The notes: generated by a model from the letters alone, not told the origin. 64,000 nucleotides of DNA from Microbacterium sp. AZCO (GCF_039614715.1 NZ_CP154857.1:2418001-2482000); one strand, 5' to 3'. Numbered from the stretch's first letter, positions 26,807-36,099 are shown. Translations and numbers: made by a program.

Positions 26807-26881
26807 CATGTCCCGATTTCTGCCGAAAACCGACCGCTGAGCGGCGGGAATCGGGACATGATCGCCCCTTTTCGGGACATG
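26807..26881. repeat. Inverted and direct TCGGGACATG repeats between aceB and aceA
   Basis: CATGTCCCGAT (26807-26817) pairs perfectly with ATCGGGACATG (26850-26860); a third copy TCGGGACATG is at 26872-26881. The hairpin is 11 bases after the aceB stop and 47 bases before aceA, so it could terminate or attenuate transcription into aceA, or be an operator set. The A/T content of its loop is higher than the surroundings. Confidence 0.75.
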
Positions 26882-26907
26882 ACCACCCCACTGACGAAGG
26901 ACAGGAA

Positions 26908-28503
26908 ATGACCACCTATCACGACGACATCGAGGCGATCCAGGCGCTGAAGGCGCAGCACGGCGAGACCTGGCATGCCATCGACCCCGAGTCCGCCGCC
27001 CGGCTCCGCGCGCAGAACCGATTCCGCACGGGACTCGAGATCGCCCAGTACACGGCCGACATCATGCGGCGCGACATGGCGGAGTACGACGCCGACTCGT
27101 CGGTCTACACGCAGTCGCTCGGCGTCTGGCACGGCTTCATCGGCCAGCAGAAGCTGATCTCGATCAAGAAGCACCTGAAGTCCACGAACAAGCGCTACCT
27201 CTACCTGTCGGGGTGGATGGTCGCGGCGCTGCGCTCGGAGTTCGGGCCGCTTCCCGATCAGTCGATGCACGAGAAGACCGCGGTGCCGGCTCTCATCGAG
27301 GAGCTCTACACGTTCCTCCGGCAGGCCGATGCCCGGGAGCTCGACCTGCTGTTCACGCAGCTCGACGGCGCGCGGGCCGCGGGCGACGAGACGGCGGTCG
27401 AGTTCATCCAGTCGCAGATCGACAGCTACGAGACCCACGTGGTGCCGATCATCGCCGACATCGACGCGGGCTTCGGCAACCCCGAGGCCACGTACCTGCT
27501 CGCGAAGAAGATGATCGAGGCGGGCGCCTGCGCGATCCAGATCGAGAACCAGGTGTCCGACGAGAAGCAGTGCGGCCACCAGGACGGCAAGGTCACCGTT
27601 CCCCACGAGGACTTCCTCGCGAAGGTGAACGCGGTGCGGTACGCCTTCCTCGAGCTCGGCATCGACAACGGGATCATCGTCGCCCGCACCGATTCGCTGG
27701 GCGCGGGCCTCACGCAGAAGCTCGCCGTCTCGACCACCCCGGGCGACCTCGGCGACCAGTACAACGCGTTCCTCGATGTGGAGGAGATCGGCGAGAGGCA
27801 GCTCAGCGACGGCGATGTGGTGATCCGCCGTGACGGACGGCTGCTGCGGCCGAAGCGCCTGCCGAGCAACCTGTACCAGTTCCGCGCCGGAACCGGCGAG
27901 GAGCGCGTCGTGCTCGACTGCATCACGTCGCTGCGCAACGGAGCCGACCTGCTGTGGATCGAGACGGAGAAGCCGCACATCGAGCAGATCGCCGGCATGG
28001 TCGACGCGATCCGCAAGGAGGTCCCCGACGCGAAGCTCGTCTACAACAACAGCCCGTCGTTCAACTGGACGCTCAACTTCCGCCAGCAGGCCTACGACCA
28101 GCTCGCGCAGCAGGGCGAGGACGTCTCGGCCTACGACCGGGCGGACCTCATGAGCGTCGACTACGACGACACGGAGCTCGCTCGACTCGCCGACGAGAAG
28201 ATCCGCACCTTCCAGCGCGACGGCTCAGCGCGGGCCGGAATCTTCCACCACCTCATCACGCTCCCGACGTACCACACGGCCGCCCTGTCGACCGATGACC
28301 TGGCCAAAGGATACTTCGGCGACGAGGGCATGCTCGCCTACGTGCGGGGCGTGCAGCGCCGCGAGATCCGCGAGGGCATCGCCACCGTGAAGCACCAGAA
28401 CATGGCCGGAAGCGACATCGGCGACAACCACAAGGAGTACTTCGCCGGCGACGCCGCGCTCAAGGCGGGCGGCCAGCACAACACGATGAACCAGTTCAGC
28501 TGA
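26908..28503 (+). CDS. aceA: Isocitrate lyase, long (~530-residue) form
   Basis: A 531-residue isocitrate lyase. The active-site signature is KQCGH (220-224) within SDEKQCGHQDGK, instead of the KKCGH of E. coli-type enzymes; PSFNWTLNF and the Mg-binding IIADIDAGFGN (181-191) are intact. The length and signature match the longer isocitrate lyase subgroup known from Pseudomonas and Acinetobacter rather than the ~430-residue form common in actinobacteria. It splits isocitrate to succinate and glyoxylate and pairs with aceB. AAGGA lies upstream of ATG 26908. Confidence 0.95.
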   Translation: MTTYHDDIEAIQALKAQHGETWHAIDPESAARLRAQNRFRTGLEIAQYTADIMRRDMAEYDADSSVYTQSLGVWHGFIGQQKLISIKKHLKSTNKRYLYLSGWMVAALRSEFGPLPDQSMHEKTAVPALIEELYTFLRQADARELDLLFTQLDGARAAGDETAVEFIQSQIDSYETHVVPIIADIDAGFGNPEATYLLAKKMIEAGACAIQIENQVSDEKQCGHQDGKVTVPHEDFLAKVNAVRYAFLELGIDNGIIVARTDSLGAGLTQKLAVSTTPGDLGDQYNAFLDVEEIGERQLSDGDVVIRRDGRLLRPKRLPSNLYQFRAGTGEERVVLDCITSLRNGADLLWIETEKPHIEQIAGMVDAIRKEVPDAKLVYNNSPSFNWTLNFRQQAYDQLAQQGEDVSAYDRADLMSVDYDDTELARLADEKIRTFQRDGSARAGIFHHLITLPTYHTAALSTDDLAKGYFGDEGMLAYVRGVQRREIREGIATVKHQNMAGSDIGDNHKEYFAGDAALKAGGQHNTMNQFS

Positions 28504-28511
28504 GAATCGAG

Positions 28512-28550
28512 CACGGGATGCCGCGGCCCGCCGGGTCGCGGCATCCCGTG
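28512..28550 (+). terminator. aceA terminator
   Basis: CACGGGATGCCGCG (28512-28525) pairs perfectly with CGCGGCATCCCGTG (28537-28550) around an 11-base loop, nine bases after the aceA stop. A short TTCG follows instead of a T tract. Confidence 0.8.
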
Positions 28551-28637
28551 TTCGCGGGATCGGCGATTTGGGGGTCGCGCCGACCACCCGTGCGGGCGTA
28601 GCTTCAACTCGAACGACGAGGGCTGCCGGGGGGCAAC

Positions 28638-31600
28638 GTGAGCACCGTCTATATACTTCTGCGCGCCGACGACATGGTCGTGGTCGGGGTGCGATGGACT
28701 GAACTGGATCTGGTCGACGGCGCGCTGCGCGCTCGCGGGCCGGGGGCCACGATCACCGTCCTGTTCCCGCCGCAGCACGTGGCCGAGCAGGTCGACGCGC
28801 CGGGCTCTGCGCCGGATGACATCGGCGGCACGCCGGTGTGGCGGTCGCAGCTCGCCGCGGCGAGCGCCGTGACCTTCTCGGTCGCGCCCGACGCGGTCGT
28901 GCCGTTGAGCGTCGAGGGCGTGCTCGGGGCGGTCGCGAAAGCGGGATATGTCGCCGACGGCACGGTCATCGAGCTGCCGTGGCGCCTGCACATCGCTCCC
29001 GGCACGGCGACGTGGCGGCACGCTGCCACGCCTCTCGTCTCACCGGACGGTGTCGTGGGCCTCTGGCTCACGCGCGGAGCGGACCCGGCGACGACGGTCG
29101 AGCTGTTCGCGATCGACGACGGCGTCGCGCAGCAGGCCGATCCGTTCCCCCTCGCCCTCACGACCGCCGATCGCTCGATCATCGCGTCGCACGCGAGCAC
29201 GACGCCCGCGCATTCGCGCCGGCTCGAGCTGAGCGCCCTCGGCGGCTCGCTCTCGGCCGTGGGGCGCTGGCCCGACTTCGACTGGGAGCACGAGGCAGCC
29301 CTGGGGCGCGACGTCTTCGTCCACACCGTCGCACGCGTGCGCATGTATCCGTTCAACCACCAGGCGGAGCTCTCCTCGGTGTCGCGACGCGTCTTCGACC
29401 CCGCGACGGGGGTCGCGGTGCTCCGCAAGACGACGACGCTCACCTTCATCGACCCCGTCGCCCGGCCTCCGCGGTCCCGCGAGTTCCCGTTCGACGAGGT
29501 CGAGGTGCTGCAGACGGCGTACTCGGATCTGCCCGAGCAGCGCTGGGTGAACTTCACGCGGGGCAGCGCGATCCTCGGCGATCTGCAAGCCGAGCGCGAC
29601 AGCAAGGACGGTCGTCGCAGCGAGCTCGAGCCGATCGTGTCGGCCGAGATGGTGCGCGACCGCAGCTTCGACGAGCTGGTCGGCTCCGGGATGCCGGAGG
29701 CGCAGCGCCTCGTCGAGCTGCAGTCCGCGATCGACTCCATCGACGCGGAGCTCATTCCGGGCGAGCAGGCGTGGGCGGATGCGGGTCCGATCCAGGACCA
29801 GATCGACCAGCTCAGCCGTCAGATCGACGATCTCAACCGGACGCCCGTCGGACCGGACGGCTTCCTCGACCCGTCGATCAGCGACCAGATCCGCGAGCTC
29901 AGCCAGCAGATCTCCGACCTCAACGCGCAGATCGGCACGCTGCCGAGCGCGGCCCGCCTCTCCCAGCTGCACGCGCAGCGTGCGCCGCTGCAGGCCGAGG
30001 CCGACCGGCTCCGGCCCGCGATCGACGCCGAGAGCACCCGCGACCGCAGTCTCGACGAGCTTGTGTCCGCCGGCATGCCCGAGGCGGCGGAGTACCAGCA
30101 GCTCCTCGCCGACATCGCCGCGCTAGACGCGCAGATCCAGGTGGAGAGCACGTCGAAGCGCGATGAGCCGTGGTACTTCCTCCCCCGCGATGCGGCGGGA
30201 CTCATCCCCTTCCCCGTGCGGCTGCGCGGCGCCGCGGGAGACGTCGACGCCACCATCCCGATGATCGCCGTGCGCGAGTTCCAGCTCGATCCGATCGGGT
30301 CGCAGCCCGCGTTCGTCGCGGTGAGCGACCCGCAGACCATCGAGCGGCTGCAGCAGGAGTGGACGCAGGCCGCGGCATCCACCGTCCCTCTCGCGCCCAC
30401 GCGCGTCGACCTGGTCCGCGCGGCAGCCCCGGCCCCGGGGGACGTCCGCGTCGTGCACGCCCTCGAGATCGTAGGGGCGGTGACGGATGCCGGCTACCTC
30501 CCGCGCCTCGAGAGCTTCGCCATCGAGCTGCCCGAGGTCTCGACGCTCCTCTCCGACCTCGCGCCGGTGCCGTACACGTTCGCAGAGGAGTTCCTCGACG
30601 GCTCGCTCGACTCCGTGGTCTTCCGCACGGTCGGCGAGGCCGTGGATCTCAGCTTCATCGAGAACGCCCGCAACTCCGGCGCCCTGCTGTCGCCGCGCAT
30701 CCTCGCCGACGGGCTGTCGCGGGAGCTCGGTCCCGTCGCGATCGCGGGGATCCGCAGCCAGGCCGAGGGGCTGTTCGACGCTTCCCAGCTCTTCGCCGAC
30801 GGCGCGACGCTGCTCGGCTTCGACCTCGCGACGCTCGTGCAGCGGCTGCCCGTGCCGCCGGCCATCGTCACCGACCTCCTCGAGGGCAGGGCGCCGGTCG
30901 TGCGGATGACGTGGACCGACGTCGCGGTGCACTCGTTCGGGCCGTTCGTCGCGACCGACGACACGCGCCTCGACCTCGAGATGCAGGCCGGCCCGGACGG
31001 GTCGTTCATCACCTGCACGCTGCGCTCGTTCGCGCTCGCGCTGCCGATCCCCGAGCACGAGCTGCTGCGGCTCACCTTCACGGAGCTCGCATTCACCCAG
31101 AAGCCGGGCGAGGAGCCCGACCTCGACGTGTCGGGTCTTTCGGCCGAGTTCCGCAACGAGCTGAAGCTGCTCGAATCGCTCCAGAGCGCCGTGTCGCTCG
31201 GCGACGAGGGTCCGACGATCCGGGCGACCCCGGCCGGCATCTCCGCGAACTACCTGCTTCCGATCCCGCCCGTGACGGCGGGGTCGTTCCAGCTCAAGGA
31301 CATCGTGTTCCGCGCCGGCGTCGACGTGCCGTTCGGCAAGGAGCCGCCCAGGGTCGGGATCGGATTCGCATCACGAGAGCGCCCGTTCCTCGCGACGGTG
31401 CTGATGTTCGGCGGCGGCGGCTACGTCGACCTCGAGATCGACCACACCGGCATCCGCCGCATCGAGGCGGCGATCGAGTTCGGGGCCTCGATCGGGTTCG
31501 ACTTCTTCGTCGCCGAGGCCGAGGTGCATGTGCTGGGCGGCATCCGCTACACCCAGACCGGCAATGCGATCGCCGTGTCGGGATACCTGCGGATCGGCGG

Positions 31601-31994
31601 GTGCGTGCAGATCCTCGGCCTCGTGTCGGTGTCGATCGAGATGCTCGTCGCCCTTTCTTACGACAGCGGGTCGAACGCGCTCATCGGCCGCGCGACCCTC
31701 GTGATCGAGCTCGACCTCACGCTCTACTCCACGTCGGTCGAGCTGGACAGCGGCCCGTGGCGCATCGCCGGCGGCGACGAGTCGCCCGCGATCGAGCGGG
31801 TCGCGGCGCCCGATGCCGTCCGGGAGCGGGTCGCGGCGCCCGATGCCGTCCGGGACGGGGTCGCCGCCCGTGACGCCGGACCCGACGCCTTCCTCCTTCA
31901 GAACGACTCCGTGCGCGGCAATGCCGACGGTGCGGGGAACGACCCGGACCTGTTCGTCGAACAGTGGCGCTCGTACCGGGAGGCGTTCGCATGA
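28638..31994 (+). CDS. Giant protein of unknown function (1118 aa), first of a coupled pair
   Basis: Not recognised. No signal peptide and no transmembrane helix are evident. Residues about 1-320 are a beta-rich region. About 325-530 is a heptad-like coiled coil (for example ISDQIRELSQQISDLNAQIG) in which a motif occurs twice: VRDRSFDELVGSGMPEAQR and TRDRSLDELVSAGMPEAAE. About 560-1050 is another beta-rich region ending in a glycine-rich stretch (MFGGGGYVDLEIDHTGIRRI, EFGASIGFDFFVAEAEV) that reminds me of repeated modules in large actinobacterial proteins of unknown function. The C-terminus holds two exact 10-residue repeats, ERVAAPDAVR. GTG 28638 follows a G-rich site. Its stop overlaps the next start (ATGA). 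Confidence 0.85.
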   Translation: MSTVYILLRADDMVVVGVRWTELDLVDGALRARGPGATITVLFPPQHVAEQVDAPGSAPDDIGGTPVWRSQLAAASAVTFSVAPDAVVPLSVEGVLGAVAKAGYVADGTVIELPWRLHIAPGTATWRHAATPLVSPDGVVGLWLTRGADPATTVELFAIDDGVAQQADPFPLALTTADRSIIASHASTTPAHSRRLELSALGGSLSAVGRWPDFDWEHEAALGRDVFVHTVARVRMYPFNHQAELSSVSRRVFDPATGVAVLRKTTTLTFIDPVARPPRSREFPFDEVEVLQTAYSDLPEQRWVNFTRGSAILGDLQAERDSKDGRRSELEPIVSAEMVRDRSFDELVGSGMPEAQRLVELQSAIDSIDAELIPGEQAWADAGPIQDQIDQLSRQIDDLNRTPVGPDGFLDPSISDQIRELSQQISDLNAQIGTLPSAARLSQLHAQRAPLQAEADRLRPAIDAESTRDRSLDELVSAGMPEAAEYQQLLADIAALDAQIQVESTSKRDEPWYFLPRDAAGLIPFPVRLRGAAGDVDATIPMIAVREFQLDPIGSQPAFVAVSDPQTIERLQQEWTQAAASTVPLAPTRVDLVRAAAPAPGDVRVVHALEIVGAVTDAGYLPRLESFAIELPEVSTLLSDLAPVPYTFAEEFLDGSLDSVVFRTVGEAVDLSFIENARNSGALLSPRILADGLSRELGPVAIAGIRSQAEGLFDASQLFADGATLLGFDLATLVQRLPVPPAIVTDLLEGRAPVVRMTWTDVAVHSFGPFVATDDTRLDLEMQAGPDGSFITCTLRSFALALPIPEHELLRLTFTELAFTQKPGEEPDLDVSGLSAEFRNELKLLESLQSAVSLGDEGPTIRATPAGISANYLLPIPPVTAGSFQLKDIVFRAGVDVPFGKEPPRVGIGFASRERPFLATVLMFGGGGYVDLEIDHTGIRRIEAAIEFGASIGFDFFVAEAEVHVLGGIRYTQTGNAIAVSGYLRIGGCVQILGLVSVSIEMLVALSYDSGSNALIGRATLVIELDLTLYSTSVELDSGPWRIAGGDESPAIERVAAPDAVRERVAAPDAVRDGVAARDAGPDAFLLQNDSVRGNADGAGNDPDLFVEQWRSYREAFA
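31794..31883 (+). repeat. In-frame 30-bp tandem repeat
   Basis: Two identical 30-bp units (31794-31823 and 31824-31853), each encoding ERVAAPDAVR, followed by a diverged third unit (31854-31883, DGVAARDAGP). They lie in the C-terminal tail of the giant protein. The multiple-of-three length keeps the frame. Confidence 0.9.
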
Positions 31995-34900
31995 GCACGA
32001 TCGTCTTCGTCTCGCTCCCCCAGCCCGGCGGGCGCGTGTCGGTGCTCGTCGTGCCACGCCTGACGGGCTCGCTCACCGAGGGCGGGATGGCGGACTGGGC
32101 CGCCGATCTCGCCGCGGCGGAGTTGGAGCTCGTCTCCGACCCGGGCGGCAGCGCGCCGGTCCGGCTCGCGGCGGCGCCCGACCCGCAGCTGTGGCGCTCG
32201 GTCTTCCCCGCGACGACGCCCGTCGTGCCGTTCGCCCCGGTGGCCTATGAGAAGCCGCGGGTGGAACCCTCGGCATCCCTCCACGACCGCATCGGCGAGA
32301 CGTACGCCAACTCGGCGAAGGCCGTCGCGGCGGGCGGCGCCGAGGCCGACGCGAGGGTGCGCGAGCAGCTCGCGACGTGGGACGAGCCGGACGACGAGAG
32401 CCCCGCGGCCCCCGTCGGCACGGGTCAGTGGGTCGAGCCGGACTTCCACCGGTCGGTGTCGCTGCTGCGCGAGCATCCCGCCGTGCTGCGCGCTCTCGGG
32501 CTGATCTTCGACATCGAGCCGCCGGCCGGCATCGTCGGGGCCGGCGGACGGCTGCGCGTGCGCTGGCCGTCGAACCCGGCCATCGTGTCGCCGTGGACCG
32601 CGTACGAGCGCACCGACCGCGGCCTCGTGCCGAAGGCCGGCGGCGACGTCACGGCCGGCATGGTCGACCTCGGCACGCCGGACTGGGCCGTCGCGTCGGT
32701 CGACATCCTGGGCGGTGCCGGACGTCTTCGGGATGCCGCGCGCGCCGTCGCTGCCGGGGGCGACGCCGTAACGCTGCCGACGCTGCGCTCGCAGGGCATG
32801 TCGCTGCTGCGGCGCGGCCGCGCCGATGCGCTCGAGGCCCGCCGCACGGCGGCTGCCGCGCATGGCGCCGACCTCGGCGAGACGACGTTCGCGGCGGACG
32901 ACCTCGTGCTGGGCTACCGCGTCGACATCCGCCGGCAGGGGTCGCCGTGGCGCTCGGTCACGGCACGCCTCGCGACCTATCAGCTGAACGGGATGCCGGT
33001 CGGCCAGCCGCAGATGCCGGACGACGGACACGTCAAGCCCAACGCCGTCGTGCGCGAGGACGACGGCACGCTTCGCGCCGACGAGGTCGTCGCGCGGTGG
33101 GACGGCTGGAGCCTCGCGGTGCCCCGCACGGCACCGGGCACCCGCAACGCCACCGGCCCGCGGCTGCCCCTCCCGTTCGACTTCGTCGCCGACCTGGCCG
33201 TCGAGCGCGGCACGCTGCCGTCGCTGCGATTCGGCGAGGAGTACCGGATGCGGGTGCGGGTCGCCGACCTCGCGGGCGGCGGGCACGCGGTCGACAGTCC
33301 CGAGGCCGACTCCTTCTCCACCGACTTCACGACCTATCGGCGCTACGAGCCCATCGGTGCGCCGCTCATCACGCTCGATCCGAACGGAGGCGACTCGCTC
33401 GCGGCGGGCGAGGGCGTAGAAGAGCTCGTCATCCGAAGCGACCGCGGCCTCGACGTCGCGGCGTTCGCGGCGCAGCATCCGCAGTATCCGACCGCCGTGA
33501 CCCGGCAGCTCGCCCCGCCGGTCACGTCCCTCCGCATCGCCGAGGAGCACGGCGCGCTCGATCACGTGAGCGACGAGGTGATCCGGGATGCCGCGGCCAC
33601 CGGCACGATCGTCGACCCCGCCGCCGGCGGGGTGCTGCTCACGGTTCGCAACGCGCCCGGCACGGTCGCCGCGGGCGCCGCGATCGACCGGGACTGGTCG
33701 GGATCGTGGCCGGCCCTCGCGCCGAAGTCGCTGACGCTGTCGGCGCCCGAAGGCACGCGCCCGCGCATCGAGTGGGAAGGTGAGGTCGCGCGACTGCGTC
33801 TGGGTCCGGCGGAGCAGCTGACCCTCGACATCTCGTCGTTCTTCGCCGACGGGGTGGCGACGCAGTTCGAGATCTCGGAGTGGCTGCGCGAACTGCCGAC
33901 GACGGCGATCACGACCGGCCGCCATCCGATGGCGACACCGCCGCGGCCGGTGCGGTTCGTCCACGCCGTCCGCAAGCCGCGCACGGATCCGGCCGGGACG
34001 CTGCAGCCGCAGCGGACCCCCTCCGCGACGCATGCGATCCTCGCCCCCTCGACGCCGACGCTGGGGGTCGACGTCGCCAGCACGGCCCAGGTCGACCTGG
34101 ACGCGACGTGGCAGGAGTGGAGGGATGCCCCCGAGCCGACGACCGCCGTCGACACGATCCCGTCGCTGACTCTCGAGCTCGGCGCCCCCGCGCTGCCCGA
34201 GATCCGGCACGAGTTCGCCGACACGAAGCACCGCCGCGTGACGTACCACGCGACCGCGGTGAGCCGCTTCCGACGGTACTTCGACGCCGACGAGCCGGCC
34301 GAGGCGTTCATCGCGGATGCGACCCTCGCCGAAGTGCGCATCCCGAGCTCGGTCCGCCCGCCGCGGCCTCTCGTGCGCGCCGTCACGCCGGCCTTCCGCT
34401 GGACGGGCACCGACCTCCCCACCGGATGGACGCGCGTCGAACGGCGACGGGCGGGAGGCATCCTGCGCGTCGAGCTCGCGCGCCCCTGGTTCGAGACCGG
34501 GCAGGGCGAACAGCTCGCCGTCATGGTGTGGGATTCAGCGGGCCCGCCGCCCGCGAACGTCGATGTCACCCGCACAGGCAGGGACGCGATCCGCGCCACC
34601 ACGCCGCTGCTGTCGTTCCCACCGCTCTCTGTCTTCGCCGACCCCGACGGCGCGGTGTTCCGCGACCAGGGGGTCACCGCGGTGCCCTACGACGTGTGGT
34701 TCGCCGACGACCGCTGGTGGGCCGACGTCCCGGTGCCCGGTGTCGCAGCGGCGTCGTACTCTCCGCTCGTCCAGCTCGTCGTGGCGCGCTATCAGGCCGA
34801 CAGCCTCGACGGCCTTCGCCTGTCGGAGCCGGTCAAGACCGACCCCGCGCCCGTGCTTCCCGACCGCACGCTCGTCGTCGAGCGCGGCGGCGGCACGATC

Positions 34901-35212
34901 ACGGCGACCCTCCAGGGGCTCGCCCCCACGGCACCGGGCAACACCGTGCACGTGTCGATCGAACGCGCCGACGTCGCGGCGGGCGTGGAGGCCGCCGATC
35001 CGCTCGGCTCGGGTGAACCGGCCTGGCGCCCGGTCCAGAGCTCCTCGGGTGCGATCGGCACGCGCATCCAGCTGGCGCTTCCGGCGGACGGTGCGGCGCA
35101 CCGCCTCGTCGTGCGCGAGACGGAGGACATCCCGGGCGATGAGGTCACGGACGCCTCTCCTCCCGAGCTCGTCTCGCGGACGGTGTTCGTCGACGTCATC
35201 GCCCTCGGCTGA
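31991..35212 (+). CDS. Giant protein of unknown function (~1073 aa), second of a coupled pair
   Basis: Not recognised. It starts MSTIVFVSLPQPGGRVSVLVVPRL, echoing the MSTVYILL opening of its partner, and shares the ATGA overlap with it. No signal peptide or membrane helix is apparent. The protein is rich in beta-strand-like segments separated by prolines; regions such as FADTKHRRVTYHATAVSRFRRYF (about 738-760) and VRIPSSVRPPRPLVRAVTPAF (about 780-800) look like boundaries of immunoglobulin or fibronectin-like domains, and the last 150 residues again look like such a domain. The pair is probably a structural or surface-associated complex, but nothing in the sequence proves this. It occupies 6.6 kb between aceA and a YCII gene. 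Confidence 0.85.
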   Translation: MSTIVFVSLPQPGGRVSVLVVPRLTGSLTEGGMADWAADLAAAELELVSDPGGSAPVRLAAAPDPQLWRSVFPATTPVVPFAPVAYEKPRVEPSASLHDRIGETYANSAKAVAAGGAEADARVREQLATWDEPDDESPAAPVGTGQWVEPDFHRSVSLLREHPAVLRALGLIFDIEPPAGIVGAGGRLRVRWPSNPAIVSPWTAYERTDRGLVPKAGGDVTAGMVDLGTPDWAVASVDILGGAGRLRDAARAVAAGGDAVTLPTLRSQGMSLLRRGRADALEARRTAAAAHGADLGETTFAADDLVLGYRVDIRRQGSPWRSVTARLATYQLNGMPVGQPQMPDDGHVKPNAVVREDDGTLRADEVVARWDGWSLAVPRTAPGTRNATGPRLPLPFDFVADLAVERGTLPSLRFGEEYRMRVRVADLAGGGHAVDSPEADSFSTDFTTYRRYEPIGAPLITLDPNGGDSLAAGEGVEELVIRSDRGLDVAAFAAQHPQYPTAVTRQLAPPVTSLRIAEEHGALDHVSDEVIRDAAATGTIVDPAAGGVLLTVRNAPGTVAAGAAIDRDWSGSWPALAPKSLTLSAPEGTRPRIEWEGEVARLRLGPAEQLTLDISSFFADGVATQFEISEWLRELPTTAITTGRHPMATPPRPVRFVHAVRKPRTDPAGTLQPQRTPSATHAILAPSTPTLGVDVASTAQVDLDATWQEWRDAPEPTTAVDTIPSLTLELGAPALPEIRHEFADTKHRRVTYHATAVSRFRRYFDADEPAEAFIADATLAEVRIPSSVRPPRPLVRAVTPAFRWTGTDLPTGWTRVERRRAGGILRVELARPWFETGQGEQLAVMVWDSAGPPPANVDVTRTGRDAIRATTPLLSFPPLSVFADPDGAVFRDQGVTAVPYDVWFADDRWWADVPVPGVAAASYSPLVQLVVARYQADSLDGLRLSEPVKTDPAPVLPDRTLVVERGGGTITATLQGLAPTAPGNTVHVSIERADVAAGVEAADPLGSGEPAWRPVQSSSGAIGTRIQLALPADGAAHRLVVRETEDIPGDEVTDASPPELVSRTVFVDVIALG

Positions 35213-35318
35213 GGCATCCCGTCGTCGGGGAAGATTCTTTTCGCGCGTTTCGTCGACCTTTCCTCGCGTCGTTCGACGCACTGAGCAGTAACGTCGCTCG
35301 AACGGAAAGGACACAGCG

Positions 35319-35654
35319 ATGAAGTACCTCATGCTCGTGGTGGTCGACCCCAGCCTGGAGAAGGACGGCGAGCCGCCCGTCACGATCGAAGAGTGGGTGG
35401 GCGAGACCTACGGCAACGGCAAGGCCACGGACGGAGACCGCCTGCGCCCGCCCGCCGACGCGAAGACGATCCGCCGTCGGGGCGGCAAGGTCATCGTCAC
35501 CGACGGACCGTTCGCCGAGACGCACGAGTGGATCGCGGGCTTCGACATCCTCGACGTCGCCGACCTCGACGAGGCGATCGAGGTCGCTTCTCGGCATCCC
35601 ATGGCCACCGACGGCATCATCGAGCTGCGGCCCGCCTGGCCCCTCGACCTCTGA
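35319..35654 (+). CDS. YCII-related (DGPF-domain) protein
   Basis: A 111-residue protein of the YCII superfamily: MKYLMLVVVDP at the start, the DGPFAETHEWIAGFDILDV motif (about 69-87) and the conserved SRHPMA (about 97). Family members are small dimeric proteins, often encoded next to an ECF sigma factor of the ECF41/42 type; no sigma gene is adjacent here, only a convergent membrane protein. AAGGA lies 11 bases upstream of ATG 35319. Confidence 0.85.
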   Translation: MKYLMLVVVDPSLEKDGEPPVTIEEWVGETYGNGKATDGDRLRPPADAKTIRRRGGKVIVTDGPFAETHEWIAGFDILDVADLDEAIEVASRHPMATDGIIELRPAWPLDL

Positions 35655-35663
35655 TCGGACGGC

Positions 35664-35993
35664 TCAGGCTCTGGGCGCCGCGCGACGCGCGCCGGCCAGG
35701 GCCTGGGCCTCGGCTTCGGCCTCGCGGGCGAGGCGCTGCGCGCGGATGCCGCTGGCCAGCACCCAGGCGAGCAGCCACACGACGGTGATGAGCAGGATGC
35801 CGAACGAGGTGCGCAGCGCGACGTCCTGATCGGGCATGACGAGGAGCGGGACGAGCGACAGCACGCCACCGACGACCGTGCCGACGGCACCCGTGAGCGC
35901 CAGGCCGCAGGAGCCCCACAGCCACCACACCAGCCCGCCGGCCGCGACGAGCGCGACCGACGAGATCACCGCTCCCCACAGCAACTCGTCCAT
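35664..35993 (-). CDS. Small integral membrane protein
   Basis: A 109-residue protein from ATG 35993 (MDELLWGAVI). Three hydrophobic segments are visible (about 5-27, 29-50, 60-82), followed by a charged Ala/Arg/Glu-rich tail. I do not recognise a family. The upstream part of the open frame would overlap the divergent aminotransferase and is not credible. Convergent with the YCII gene. Confidence 0.7.
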   Translation of the reverse strand: MDELLWGAVISSVALVAAGGLVWWLWGSCGLALTGAVGTVVGGVLSLVPLLVMPDQDVALRTSFGILLITVVWLLAWVLASGIRAQRLAREAEAEAQALAGARRAAPRA

Positions 35994-36099
35994 CGAGGCC
36001 CAGAGTACGCGCTTTCCCGGGCGAACACAGGACCACCGGCGGCGTAACGGCGGCTGACGTCTCAGGCGAGGCATCCCGCGCCCGGGTACGCTCGAAGGC

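Noticed and set aside
25113..26915. Open frame of 600 codons opposite aceB
   Set aside because: Shadow of malate synthase; no domain structure and composition typical of antisense frames.
31898..34249. Open frame of 783 codons opposite the second giant protein
   Set aside because: Low-complexity Arg-rich shadow; the plus strand frame is coupled by ATGA and has balanced composition.
28638..35212. Contractile injection system or phage tail cluster
   Set aside because: Only two large genes, no sheath, tube, baseplate or ATPase genes within the window.
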